From Amia ocellicauda (taxonomy: Eukaryota > Chordata > Actinopteri > Amiiformes > Amiidae), in the NCBI RefSeq assembly GCF_036373705.1, contig NC_089851.1:53043812-53107811 (forward strand): a stretch of DNA of 64,000 nucleotides, in the 5' to 3' direction. This document shows positions 33,955 through 44,199 of the stretch, piece by piece. The stretch's first letter is position 1. Each line of letters opens with the position of its first letter. Position numbers and translations under genes: made by a program. Below the pieces are notes generated by a model that saw only the letters and a list, made by a program, of their open reading frames with translations, had not been told where the DNA came from and did not search any database.

Positions 33955-34010
33955 AGCCCATACCTTTTTGCAGGACCTCCCTGCTGAACTGGAGTCTTGA
34001 CATCCGCTTG

Positions 34011-34447
34011 TCTCCTAAACTAAACAAAGGAACAGAAAACTAGAGGTAGGTCTCCTGCTGGTGGTGGAGGTTCCAGTGGATTGATGTCAGTGAAAAGGTC
34101 TGACTGGAGTCACTGCTCCAGTGGGCTGCGCTGCTTCCCGCTGAGACCTGGTCCTGGTCTCCCGTGGGGTGCTGCCTTCATGAAGCCTGGTCGTCGGTCG
34201 AGGTCCTCCCTGCTCTTCGGTCCCACTGGTCCAGGCAGGACCTTCAGATGGTTCATCCTCAGCTGGGCCTCCCTCGCACCGGAACAGGAACACCGCTGGA
34301 TCAGGAACTCCAAAGGATTCTGGGTCGCCGCCACACTGCCTCTGCTGAAACAAAAAAAGACAAATGCCAATCTCTGCAAAGTCAACTCCATGTCCTCCTT
34401 CAGGTGGTGAAGAGAAACCCAATTCCAAGATAAAGGAGCACTGGCTA
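34011..34447. other. Spacer between LINE copy 1 and the tRNA-Leu-like segment
   Basis: No gene supported. The sequence is GC-rich and has open frames on both strands that overlap each other, which suggests composition and not coding. It may be LINE leader or tRNA-cluster spacer. Confidence 0.3.
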
Positions 34448-34530
34448 TGTCAAAAGCAGGAATCAAACCCATGCCTCTAGGGGAAACTACAACCTAACCA
34501 CAGCACCTTCGACCACTTGGCCATCCTGAC
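34448..34530 (-). pseudogene. tRNA-Leu-like pseudogene (TAG anticodon position)
   Basis: The minus strand starts GTCAGGATGGCCAAGTGG and ends TTTTGACA; the acceptor pairs with two G-T pairs. Length is 83 with a long variable arm as in tRNA-Leu. The anticodon stem and T-arm have mismatches and the T-loop reads TTTGATT. It matches the tRNA-Leu unit at 62863-62945. Confidence 0.65.
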
Positions 34531-34700
34531 CACCCGGGAGGGTGCTAGCAAAATAAATAGCAGTCAAGGACTGCCTTCCGGAGCTTGAGCTGACTGAAGG
34601 ACACTCACAATGTGGAATAAAGCAGGCAGGGGAGGCAGCGATGCTGCCCTCAACTTTTAGAACTGGAAAAAGACGTGGCGGAAGATATGGGGGCTGCAAG
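34531..34700 (-). repeat. Copy of tRNA-Leu 5' flank from the 62.7 kb cluster
   Basis: The reverse complement matches about 62690-62862, including ggcagcatcgctgcctcccc and tgctttattccac. Together with the tRNA-like part it is a duplicated tRNA unit of about 250 bases. Confidence 0.65.
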
Positions 34701-34714
34701 GGCAGCTCCTCATT

Positions 34715-37700
34715 AGAATACTGTTTATTGGGTTGAGTATTTTACATTGCATGAATAAAAACAATTCAATTTTTAATACTTATGATTAAAAACATTAAAA
34801 TACCAATCCTTAAAATCACTTAAAAAATTTTAAAATCTTTGTGATTTTAACAAAACTAAAACAATTAACTTTTAAAATAAATGTGCTCAAATCAACAAAA
34901 CAAACGTGATAAAAGCAAAAACTGCACACCAACAAAAAGGTCAAATACATTGAAAATAACTGAAAATGCATTAAACAAATTAAAGAAACAATTAAAAAGT
35001 AAAAATAAAAAACAAACAAAAAAGGTCTAATGCATTTTAAATTAATCCCAAAACGGTCAATGTATTTGACAACAAAATATAACAAAACTATACCAAAAAA
35101 ACCTGAACAATGTGATTTAAAAACAACTAAATCTTTAAAAACAATTAAGATTCGTTATTTAAAATCTTTTTTAAAAACAATCATCCTTAAAATCTTTAAG
35201 ATCTTGGACTCGGGCTCCAGCAGGGGGAACTAACCGTCCCCGGAGGTGGGTCCCATCATGGGATCCTGAGCTCCCCCAGATCTTGTATGCGCCAGTTCTT
35301 GTAGGCTTCCTCCTTGCCCCTCTGGTGGACCTCCAGATTGACATAGTCTTTTACAAACACCATGCCCCTCCGCGCGATGACAATCGGGTCCAGCTCCTGC
35401 TTATTGAACAAACAAATGTTCCGTCCCTCCCACAGTGCCTGCTTCACTGCGCAGACGACACGCCACCAGCACCTCAGGGTAGATGTTGATATTCCCCTGG
35501 CCGGACCATACAAGATCTGCTGGGCGGTCGCCCGCGCAGGAACGGCAAACCTGTGGAGGAACGGAGAAAACAGGAGCCAGACCCTGTGGGCGGAGGGGCA
35601 CTCACTAAAGATGTGAGCCTCCGTCTCCTTCCCCAGGCAACCCTTATAGGGGCAGGTGTCATAAGGAGCTATGCCCCTTCTGTGCATGAACACTCGGGTG
35701 GGGAGACACCGACTCACAGCCATCCAGGAGACATCTTTCTGCGTGTTCGTGAGGCAAACGTGCGTAGCGTTAGCCCAGATAAACCGGCAGGTTTCGGGAG
35801 GGAAATCTTCTATCCGGCTGGTCTCCTGGGTAGATCTCATCTGACTACAGATGGTCTTGTAATCCCAGGAGGCCAGCACGACTTTATGGAGGCCTACTTC
35901 GAGCGCAAAGGCTCGGAGCGCCCTGTAGAACGGCGGGGGATCCCACGAGTGCGGCCTGGTGTTATCCATGGCGCAGAGGCCGAATGGTCTCAGGCTGCTG
36001 GCAAAATAAAAGCGGCAGCCTGGATGTTCTTGACCACATAGGCCAGCCCCTGCGCCTTTATCAGCCGCACAACGTCCGGGACCCCCCTGCCTCCATCCAG
36101 GGTACCCTTCACCATCTGCACTCTTTTCAGCCTCTCCATTTTGCTCCCCCAGACAAACCGAAATATAATTCGGGTCACTAATTTTGCGATGACCTTGTCT
36201 GGGGGGAAGATCATTCCTACGTAGAGGAGTATCGGGAAGAGGATGGCCTTTACGACCAGCACCTTACCAGCCATCGTCAAGGTCCTTGTGCTCCAGCCGT
36301 GGATCTTCCTTTGGACCTTTGCTATGGCCTCCTCCCAGCTCCGGGTGCCCGTGTTGGTCCCGTCGATCGTGATCCCCAGAACCTTGATAGACGGCTTCAC
36401 AGGGAACACGACAGGCCATGCCTTGGAGAGGTAGACCTCGCTCTTGGCCTTGTTCACAGCGGCCCCCGTCGCCCTGCAGAAGCCGTCCAGCAGTTCCTCG
36501 ACCCTGGCCACGGACGGAGCGTCCGTGCAGACCACGGCCACGTCGTCCATATAGGCCAGGGCCTTCAGTTGCTCTCCGCCGGAACCCGGGAGATGGAAAC
36601 CTGTCACCCGGACGTCCCGGCGGATCGCCTGCATGAACGGCTCCAAGCAGAGGACGTACAGCAGGGCCGACAGGGGACATCCCTGCCGGACCCCCGACCT
36701 GACCGGAAATGGTTCGGTCAGGTGGCGGTTCACAAGGACCCTGCTGCTTAGGCCGCTGTAGATGATCTTGACCCACTTCCTCAGGCCAAGAGCGAGACCC
36801 ATCCTCTCCATAACGAGCTGCAGGTATTCGTGGCCCACTCTGTCGAAGGCTTTCTCCTGGTCCAAACTGATTAGGACCAGGGGAAGCCCTCTCTCGTTCG
36901 AGTAGGCCACGACATCCCTGAGCAGCATGGCGTTGTCGGCCGCCGATCTCCCCCGGGCACCACAGACCTGGTCGGGACCCACGACTTGAGGGAGTGGCCG
37001 CTGCAGCCGGAGCGTCAGTGCTTTGGCCAGTATCTTGTAGTCGGTGCACAGGAGGCTGACTGGCCGCCAGTTCCTCAGATCTTTTGGGTCTCCCTTCTTG
37101 TGAAGAAGGGAGAGGATACTTTTCTTCATCGAAGGGGCCAATCTGCCCTCTCTGTACATCGACCCCAGGACCTGGCCCAGATCTTCCTTAAGCACCTCCC
37201 AAAAGATCTTATAGAACTCAGCAGGGATCCCGTCGGGACCCGGTGTCCTTCCAGAGTTAAGACTCTTTATCACCTGGGAGAGTTCAGTGGTGGTGATCTC
37301 TGGATCCTCCTCCTCCTCCTCGTCCCCCTCATTGCGGGACTCCAACAGGGACAGAAAGTGATGGATCAGATTTTGATCCACCACCTTCTGGTCGTACAAC
37401 TCCCTGTAGAAATCCCGCACCACTGTCTCAACAGCCTCTCTGCCCTCCACCTCTTGCCCCGAGGAGTCGATCATGGAGGACATTGCAGGCCGCCTCTCCT
37501 TCGTTTTCTTGAAGAAGAAGCGGCTGCATTTCTCATCGTCCTCCATGATGCGGACCCTGGAAAGGACCTTGATCTTCTCTTGCTCCTCCCGATAGAGGGC
37601 GGAGAGACTCAGTTTGACCCGGGCCACCTCCTCAGCTAGGTCGAAGCCTCTGAGCTGTAAAAGACTCAGGCGCTGGAGGCGGGCGTTTAGATGGGAATAT

Positions 37701-37735
37701 CTCGCCCGCCTCTCGCGAGCTTTCCGTTTCCCCAG
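34715..37735 (-). mobile_element. Tx1-like LINE copy 2, 5' truncated
   Basis: It has a 3' UTR rich in TTTAAAA at 34715-35250, then ORF2 up to the truncation at about 37735, where it enters an element B gene. The endonuclease part is missing, as expected for 5' truncation. Confidence 0.75.
35256..37735 (-). pseudogene. Tx1-like LINE ORF2: reverse transcriptase and C-terminal zinc finger
   Basis: The long frame to 35990 holds GRTPGPDGIPAEFYK, RPVSLLCTDYKILAK, SLDQEKAFDRV, GVRQGCPLS and the catalytic YMDD (36542-36553). A second frame from about 36000 to 35256 holds the zf-RVT-type finger CPYKGC, then HIFSECPSAHRVW. One frameshift near 36000 separates them; otherwise over 820 codons are open, so the copy is fairly young. 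GC content is much higher than in the flanks. Confidence 0.85.
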
Positions 37736-37739
37736 CTGA

Positions 37740-38168
37740 ATGAAGTACCAAGGGACTGTGGCTGATAAGGGTTTTGATGCTCAGCCCTCTGTGATAGCGG
37801 ATACCGAGCCTGTTGAGGGTTTTTCCTCCTCGCCAGAGGTCGATGTTGTAACTGATGTTTTGAGAAACATGCCTTCCAGAAGCAAAAGAAATGCTGAATA
37901 TATCCTGCACAAAATGGTTCAGAAACCACGTGTAACGGCTTGGAATGAACAGGGTGAATTTGATTTTAAAGGACAATCGATCAAAGGATCACATATGTTT
38001 GATCTGTTGAAGAGTGTCACTAGCACTAATAAGATCCCTGCTAGCTGCAGACCTGTAGGCTGGAATTCTTTCCTACATGCGATGGCCTGTCTGAACATCC
38101 CACAATCAACAGTGCCTAACCAGGAGACACGCGTAAAAATACACATGTGTAAAGAGGGGGGAGGCTGA
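37740..38168 (+). pseudogene. Conserved Maverick-like protein, truncated at 5' end
   Basis: It is the homologue of 1627-2370. The shared block is WNEQGEFDFKG, GSHMFDL, then GWNSFLHAMACLNIP. The N-terminal half was lost when the LINE inserted at about 37735, so the ATG at 37740 may be fortuitous. The frame ends shortly after the conserved block. Confidence 0.65.
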
Positions 38169-38169
38169 A

Positions 38170-38498
38170 TGGGAAGCTAAAACCCCAACTGCTCATTACT
38201 TACCCAGTGTTATGCGAAGGATCTCAGGATCTAGTACACGTTGGTTTGCTTATTAATAGCCTGTTATTATTGTTTGTAAAACAGTGAATGAAGACCGACA
38301 ACCGATTGTAATTATTTATTTTATGTTTTATTTTTCGAATGTTGTACAGATGTGTTCTTTATAACATGCCCCGTGTCTTCTATAATAAGTGTGTTAAATA
38401 AATGATTTGCTTCAAAGACTGATTCCTGTTTTTCTCCTTAACATACGTGACATCTTTTAAAATCCTCACAAGAGCAGCCAGTCTGTATACAAGGGTTG
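38170..38498. other. Convergent spacer of element B
   Basis: AT-rich with an AATAAA on + at about 38397. No gene seen. Confidence 0.5.
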
Positions 38499-38993
38499 TT
38501 AGCACCATACGTTACAGGTATATAAGGGTCCGTATACATTGTCCTGACAAACTGTCACTTTTTCATCATTCTGTTCTAAATCATCGCTGTACAGAGTCAT
38601 AATGTCTGGATATGTTCGACCTTTAGCTCTATGATATAAGAAAAATGCACAATGTTGGCACAAGTGGTGGTCTGTAGACTCTGTACTTGACGCCCGTTTT
38701 AAAGGGTTTCTTGACAGTTGTTGAGCAAAAAGTTATGGATACTCCGGGGGAAAGGTCTGAAATCTGGGGGGTGACCGTAGGAATCAAAAAAATTCACCAC
38801 GTTGATCCTCCCTTAGATAAATAGTGAACCAGTGTTCTCCAGGCATATTTTTAGGGTGAGTATTGATTATGTACATCGCTGGTAAATTCTTGATCTTAAA
38901 TTTAGGCAGCTGGTCACAGGCATAGACCCCTTGAAACCGTTTGCGGGTACATGAGGTAGCCGTCATGATGGTGTTGAGCTCTATGGTATTCAT
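38499..38993 (-). pseudogene. Adenain-like protease of element B, frameshifted
   Basis: ATG 38993 gives MNTIELNTIM, matching element A. The histidine block is GEHW (near 38834), then EFF ends the first frame at 38784. The cysteine region HHLCQHCAFF lies in another frame near 38660, and that frame runs to TAA 38499-38501. Size and position just after the capsid gene match element A. Confidence 0.7.
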
Positions 38994-38994
38994 T

Positions 38995-40299
38995 TTAATA
39001 ATAATCATACAGAATGTTTCTTCTCTGATTCACCTCAATAATGTTGTGAAACACAGCGTACACGATCATATTTACAGTGCGGGGTAGAGGCTATTTAAAA
39101 TGCATCTCCAGATGCATGTTACCCGTTTTCACCAGTGAAAAATGTTGTCCACACTCTTCGTCGGGGGTCAGGTTGAATCTGTACAGCGTGTAGCCGCTGC
39201 AGTATTCCTGGCGATTGATCATCAGAGGTTGATCCTTGAGATGACGACCCGTAGCCAATACTAGACTGTAATATTCCCGAACAGCATTGCTGTTTTCAAA
39301 GTCCGGTTGAAAAGGCTTGGACGGCACCTGCACTCCGTCAACGTACAATGCTATAAATTCTGCGTTTAATGTTTAAAGTTAAAGGGGTTCTTGTTGTATA
39401 CCCTGGTAAAGGCATCATTATCCACTAGACCTATAATAACCTGTTTTGGGAGCTGCCCTAGAAAAAGATTTTCTTGGTTCATCACACGTGTCCCCGCGGG
39501 GATACTGTGGACTTTCATATAGACTCTTTCTTTCGGGTACTTGGCGTTTGCCGTCATTAATGCCTGGGCGTGTCCTAGTTTAACCGCTGGGGATACAGAC
39601 ACTTTTCACAAACAATGAGGTCGATAATATATTCAGTTTATATTTTTCAGTATCGGGAGTCATCAGACAGAAAGCATTTTTGCTCGGGATCATTTTAATT
39701 TTAATGTCTACCCTGTTGAGCATGAGTTTTTATTGAAAAAATATGTCCACATGAATATGCCCTATTAGCTCAAAGGTCCGGCCTTCGTCTGAAAAGGCTG
39801 CTCTTTTTTGCAAGCCCTCATTGAGTCCATCTGTATCCCTGTCGTCCATAGCTTCTGGGGTGTCTTTGAAGAACAGGCCAGGACTGAACTGCTTGCTTAG
39901 AGTCTCCTCACTATAATTAAGGATACACTCCATCATGGCTCTATAGGGGTAGGTATTGCTGCTTTGACTAATGAGTCGATCACCCAGGGTCACGTCCACT
40001 TGCGAAAACATGGTGGCCATAGGGTAATTGATGACACCAACGTTGGCTGCCTTCACTGTTGCATCCCCATCCTCCTCATCCACTCTGCAGTTGATTAAAA
40101 TGACAGTGTTGTTCAAATCAATATAATCTTCCCCATTTCCCGCTATGAAAAACTCCAGAGGGGCCGTTTCTGAAATTGCGGAAAGAGGTAGTATCTCTAC
40201 ATAGATGCTTTTATCTATACTCGTTTGGGTGTACGGGACTGTAAACAGGTCCAGTTCTGATTTAATGCATTCTTCCGATAGGCTATGGAAAAAAGACAT
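38995..40299 (-). pseudogene. Major capsid protein of element B, broken
   Basis: ATG 40299 gives an N-terminus with SELDLF and TQTSIDK, then EFFIAGNGEDYIDL, as in element A. Breaks are a TAA at about 39730 after DIFFQ, a frameshift near 39603, a frameshift near 39355, and a TAG at 39091-39093. The full length is about 435 codons, similar to element A. The end lies one base before the protease start region. Confidence 0.8.
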
Positions 40300-40323
40300 G
40301 TTTAAAAGATGTAACCTGAAGAT

Positions 40324-40780
40324 CTATTGTGCTTTCTTTGAGACTTTCTTTTTGCAGGTTTTCTCTTCTGTTGCTTCCTTCTCCGAGGGATTCTGTGGTG
40401 TGTTGGAGAATGAGCGAGTCTTCGTTTTTTTGTTAGCTGGGGGTCTTCGCTGCCCTGGTGGGTGTCTGCTGCTTCTTCTTTTACCCCCGCCCCTCGACAT
40501 CACCATGAGTCCCGAACCCTCCTGATGCTCATGGCTAGCTGAGCGGTTCATAACATTGGCGAACACATCACTAACAATGTTTTTAGCCGCTGATTTCAAG
40601 TGGGGTCTGGCTATAGCAAAGCCTCTCTTGAGCAGGGGTACGGCCATTCTAAAAAGACCACGAAAGAGTCCACCTAGCCCGGCCCCATACATAGTGGAGG
40701 ATCCTACAAACCCGGGCAAGCCATTCCCGGCTTGCATTTTGTAATAATCAACATAGGCCAGAGGATCGACATAACCCCTC
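40324..40780 (-). pseudogene. Core-like basic protein of element B
   Basis: The frame from 40737 starts with QAGNGLPGF, then a glycine-rich and hydrophobic helix, then a long basic tail with GGGKRRSS, PPANKKTKTR and CKKKVSKK. The in-frame sequence continues upstream (about 40780) as in element A, but the ATG is missing because of a small indel. Nuclear targeting and DNA binding are inferred from the basic tail. Confidence 0.55.
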
Positions 40781-41507
40781 GAAAATGTAGTTTAACTATA
40801 ATTTTACCGAAACGGAATGGTACGTTGATATTCTGATCTGATTTTACTTTGATCGTGATGTTGTCAAAGTGTGTCTTTGAGACTGGTATGTAGTGCGGCT
40901 TGTCATAAGTAATTGTGATCATGTCATTGCTTTTACCTTTAATAAGTACATTTCTCAAAAGAGGCACATAACTATCACCAACCCTCTGGTGGGCAATGAT
41001 GTCCGTATAGATGTAAAGAGTGTAAAAACCACCTCTGATATCAGCCGGGAAGGGGGCCACCATGTCTGAGAATGAGTTCTCCGTGTCAGTATAGAAGCCT
41101 ATTATACGTCCCAGGGCCCCGCTGGTTTGAATACTAAGGCCAGGTTTTGACACAATGTACACTCGGTTTTTAATAGGATTGTAATATAACTTGAGGCAGG
41201 GGTTCCCGTCTGAGAACTGCTTATTCATCTCATCTAATATTTTATCCACGCTGTCGTAATAACCCCCTTCGATCGTGAATGACCATTGACTCTTTTTAAC
41301 ATGATCAAAAACTGAGAAGTTGGCATCTTTATCTTGTAAAATAGACCAAGTGTAAGGATACTGTATTTCCGCCAAACCCACTTCCCACGAACCCCTTAGA
41401 TCTATAGATTTTCCAAATTGCACTGTGTAACTGGATATTTCATTTTTAGGATATATATCGAGAGAGGAGTTACTGGGTAGAGTCACGTAGAAGCCACCTA
41501 ATTCCAT
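40704..41507 (-). CDS. Penton-like minor capsid protein of element B
   Basis: An open frame of 267 codons starts at ATG 41507 (MELGGFYVTLPSNSS). Blocks shared with element A are SIDLRGSWEVG, YTDIIAHQRVGD and YDKPHYIPVS. The last about 30 codons run into the core-like gene because the natural stop was lost by the same small indel that removed the core start. It is mostly beta-type sequence, in keeping with a single jelly roll, though that fold is inferred. Confidence 0.65.
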   Translation of the reverse strand: MELGGFYVTLPSNSSLDIYPKNEISSYTVQFGKSIDLRGSWEVGLAEIQYPYTWSILQDKDANFSVFDHVKKSQWSFTIEGGYYDSVDKILDEMNKQFSDGNPCLKLYYNPIKNRVYIVSKPGLSIQTSGALGRIIGFYTDTENSFSDMVAPFPADIRGGFYTLYIYTDIIAHQRVGDSYVPLLRNVLIKGKSNDMITITYDKPHYIPVSKTHFDNITIKVKSDQNINVPFRFGKIIVKLHFRGVMSILWPMLIITKCKPGMACPGL

Positions 41508-41554
41508 CTTGAGAAACTAAAGTAATGCCCCCCACCACACCCGCGGACATCTTG

Positions 41555-42646
41555 TTATAAGGCTTGAATAACACAAACCTGTTGCTCCGGGACTCAACTA
41601 TTGAACTTTTCAGGCCAACCTCTCCATTGCACTAACACATATTTTTTCCGGTTTTGGTTTTTTTCCGCTATAATCTTTTCAACTCTGAATACTCTATCTT
41701 TACCCACAATAATTTTTTGTAACTTGGCAGCTTAAAACGTCCCTTCTATTTCCTCCCCGTCATAGTCTTTTAACCGGTACACGGGGGGGTCTCTAGCCAA
41801 CTGTTCGGTAACTGTAAAATATTCATCAGTAAATGTTTGTTTATAACCTTTGGCAAAAGGGTTGCGCAGCTTTGAAACTCTCACCACATCCCCGACATTG
41901 AACTTATAAGTAGTTTTTTCTGTCTTAAAAAAGGGACCGTATACATTTTTATATACCTTAAAAGAATTACTCTTGTTAACATCTATAGGCTTCATTTTAA
42001 TACTGGTGTGATATCCTCGGTTGTAAACTTCGATAAAATCCTGAACTTTATCAACATACATGAACGTGTTGACAGCTGTAAAATATCTCCACATTATTGT
42101 CTTTATGGTGCGGTTAAACCTCTCCACAACCGATGCCTTAAGCTCATTACCGGTGGTGAAATGATGTATATTGTGTCTCTTCAACAGATTCTGAAATTCT
42201 CTTTTGAGAAACTCTTTTCCTTTATCAGTCTGCAGTTTTTTAGGACACCGACCCTGGGACAATATATCCTCAAAGGCCCTTGTCACCACACTACCTGTTT
42301 TATTGTGCAGAATTCGGATCCATGCGTATTTCGATAACACATCGATGCACATCAACATAAATTTGTGACCATTGTTATCTTTTGATAAATTTGACATATC
42401 GACTAGATCCATCTGCCATTGTGAGTCTATGTCAGTCACATAGACGCGATTTCTTTTAAAGTTAATTCTGAGCGGTTTATGTAGGGTATAGGCGTCTTGT
42501 GCCCTTAGCCATTCTGAAACAACCTCATCCTTAGCCTTAACCCCGGCTTCAGTTAGTCCTCTTTGAAAACCTTTCTTACCAGCCAAACCACCGGCCTTGG
42601 CCGGGTTGTAGTACAGATCCTTCATCTGGGGAGCTTGCAGAGTCAT
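41555..42646 (-). pseudogene. Chromodomain integrase of element B, broken only in the chromodomain
   Basis: ATG 42646 opens a 304-codon frame with the DDE core: WQMDLVDM, LQTDKGKEF, VVERFNRT. The core and linker are intact. After EIEGTF a TAA (near 41732) stops it. The following sequence still reads as a chromodomain (VFRVEKI, then YVLVQWRGWPEKFNS), with a TGA replacing the next tryptophan (near 41607). The frame ends naturally at 41555-41557. Confidence 0.8.
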
Positions 42647-42769
42647 TCTGTCAGATCACACGACACAATGAGCAAAGTTTTTTATACATGTTTTTTTTAT
42701 TCCATTTCAGGCGAACAAACACCTCTTTTTAGACAATTGAGAAAAGTATAACATACACAACAATTTTTT

Positions 42770-43201
42770 CTACGGTCCAAACAAAAATAAATCAGATGAT
42801 TGGTTACTTGTTCTATATCGACAACGACATGTTTTTTTATCACACACATCGATTACATACACAAATAAAACAACAATATGGGCTATTTTAAAAGTAAACA
42901 AAGGTTTGTTAAACATGATCAGTAAAAATTCATACAGATGATGATGAAAAGGACTAACATCCTTCTGGGCGCCCTCGACCATCTCACTCCAGTTTTCGTA
43001 TCCCCCAGTCTCTGTTAATCTGTCTCTGTTAATGAAATTTTCCAGGTTTGAAAGTTGGTCATTATCTACGGTTAAATCTGTAGAGAAAAGGCTCGCATTG
43101 GCTACTTTTTTGTCAAGCACATGGTGTAATAGAGCTCTCAGGCTATCCACCGAGCGTTGATGGCAGATCCAGTTGCAGAAGCAGTCCAGAACATTTCCCA
43201 T
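42770..43201 (-). CDS. Unknown element B protein with C-terminal hydrophobic segment
   Basis: A 143-codon frame from ATG 43201 that overlaps the end of the upstream gene by about 58 bases. Residues about 84-100 are helical, followed by a hydrophobic stretch (residues 101-120: TFKIAHIVVLFVYVIDVC). The pattern is weakly like the BH1 region of Bcl-2-type proteins, which some adintoviruses carry, but a simple membrane segment explains it equally well. No homologue is seen in element A. Confidence 0.45.
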   Translation of the reverse strand: MGNVLDCFCNWICHQRSVDSLRALLHHVLDKKVANASLFSTDLTVDNDQLSNLENFINRDRLTETGGYENWSEMVEGAQKDVSPFHHHLYEFLLIMFNKPLFTFKIAHIVVLFVYVIDVCDKKTCRCRYRTSNQSSDLFLFGP

Positions 43202-44113
43202 CTTCCAGGTCCCTCAGTTCTTTATGGAAGAAATACTCTTTTAGCTTCCTGGCGGTTTTTCTACTCGGCTCATCCAGGTCATTGAACAGCTCAGTTTCTC
43301 ATTTATATACTTCTCATTTTTCAACTCCAGCAAAATCTCATCTATGATTTTCTGGACTTGCCCGGAAGAGGCCCGCAGGTGGGAGTAAGATATCGCCTTG
43401 ATTAGCGCCAGCTTCAGCCATGGTTTGTTCAGTCTTCTGTAAATCACATCGAAATAGTATCGGAAATAATAGGCATCTGGGTCAAACAGACAACTGTGCC
43501 TCAACTGGCTGGGGTGATTCACTTCACAACCCTGACAGACTGATTTCAGGGTTTGGTCGATGAGAACCGGCAGAATATATACCAGGGTGCTTTTAACAAT
43601 TCTGCTTACATCGACCCGCACACCGGGCATAAAGCCATCGTCTTCATCATGCCCCTGAGGCGGTTCGCTGCTCATTGGGTCGCTTGGTTGGCTGTGGGTT
43701 GTTTCTACAGCCGCTGGAATGCCCCCTTCCTGAGACGAGTCTGCGATAGACAGTGCAGCAAACGCAGAACCGTTCAGGACCTCCTGAGCCTGTACATCCC
43801 AGAGACTAGCTTCGATGTCTATCGCAAAGCGTCCTGTTTTGTCTTGCGGAATCGGGTGTTGAGGTCCCGGAGGTTGGCCGCAGTCAGAGGTTTCAGGCAT
43901 GTATACAAAATCGGGTGAATAGAACCAAGGTAGATCCCGGGATTGGAGAGGGGTGTAAAGCCTGTCGACATCCATAGCTTTCGGGTAAGACATTGTCTTT
44001 AAACATTGATCGGGGGGTGATGTATACCGTCTCTTCACTACGTCACGATAACCCGCCCTCTTAGAAGAGAGTGGCCCCTGCGGCTCCGTACCCACCACCA
44101 AAACCCTGAGCAT
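43143..44113 (-). pseudogene. Unknown element B protein with CxxC-x4-PSQLxHxC motif
   Basis: The frame opens at ATG 44113; the ATG at codon 41 (MSYPKAMDVD) is an alternative start. The middle is acidic and Pro-rich. Residues 193-208 form VCQGCEVNHPSQLRHSC, a likely metal site. A frameshift near 43285 moves the C-terminal tail (LFNDLDEPSRKTARKLKEYF) to another frame, ending near 43143. The same motif with identical spacing occurs in the unidentified spliced gene at about 24440. Function unknown. Confidence 0.55.
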
Positions 44114-44147
44114 TCATTTTAATCTCAGACTTCACGTTATGCGTTTC

Positions 44148-44148
<1 letters not shown>

Positions 44149-44186
<38 letters not shown>

Positions 44187-44196
44187 CGAGAGAGAG
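44149..44196. repeat. (GA)n microsatellite at the edge of element B
   Basis: GA run with two interruptions, starting 36 bases beyond the last element B gene. Confidence 0.9.
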
Positions 44197-44199
44197 CTA

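Larger units (their letters stand above)
31520..34010 (-). mobile_element. Tx1-like LINE copy 1: ORF1 joined to 3' UTR, ORF2 missing
   Basis: The left part (31520-31980) resembles the 3' UTR of copy 2 (34715-35210): a tattttacatt start followed by many TTTAAAA runs. ORF1 follows upstream at 32202-33954. There is no ORF2 between them. Orientation is the same as copy 2. Confidence 0.6.
37738..44113. mobile_element. Element B: second Maverick/Polinton-type fossil
   Basis: Gene order and orientation match element A: a 247-residue-type gene on +, then protease, capsid, core-like, penton-like and integrase genes on -. Two more genes follow after the integrase. Its + block is cut on the left by the Tx1-like LINE. 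Proteins differ clearly from element A, so it is another lineage and not a duplicate. Confidence 0.8.

Noticed and set aside
36264-37639. Long open frames on both strands over the GC-rich LINE
   Set aside because: They are shadows of the Tx1-like ORF2; motifs such as YMDD occur only in the chosen frame.
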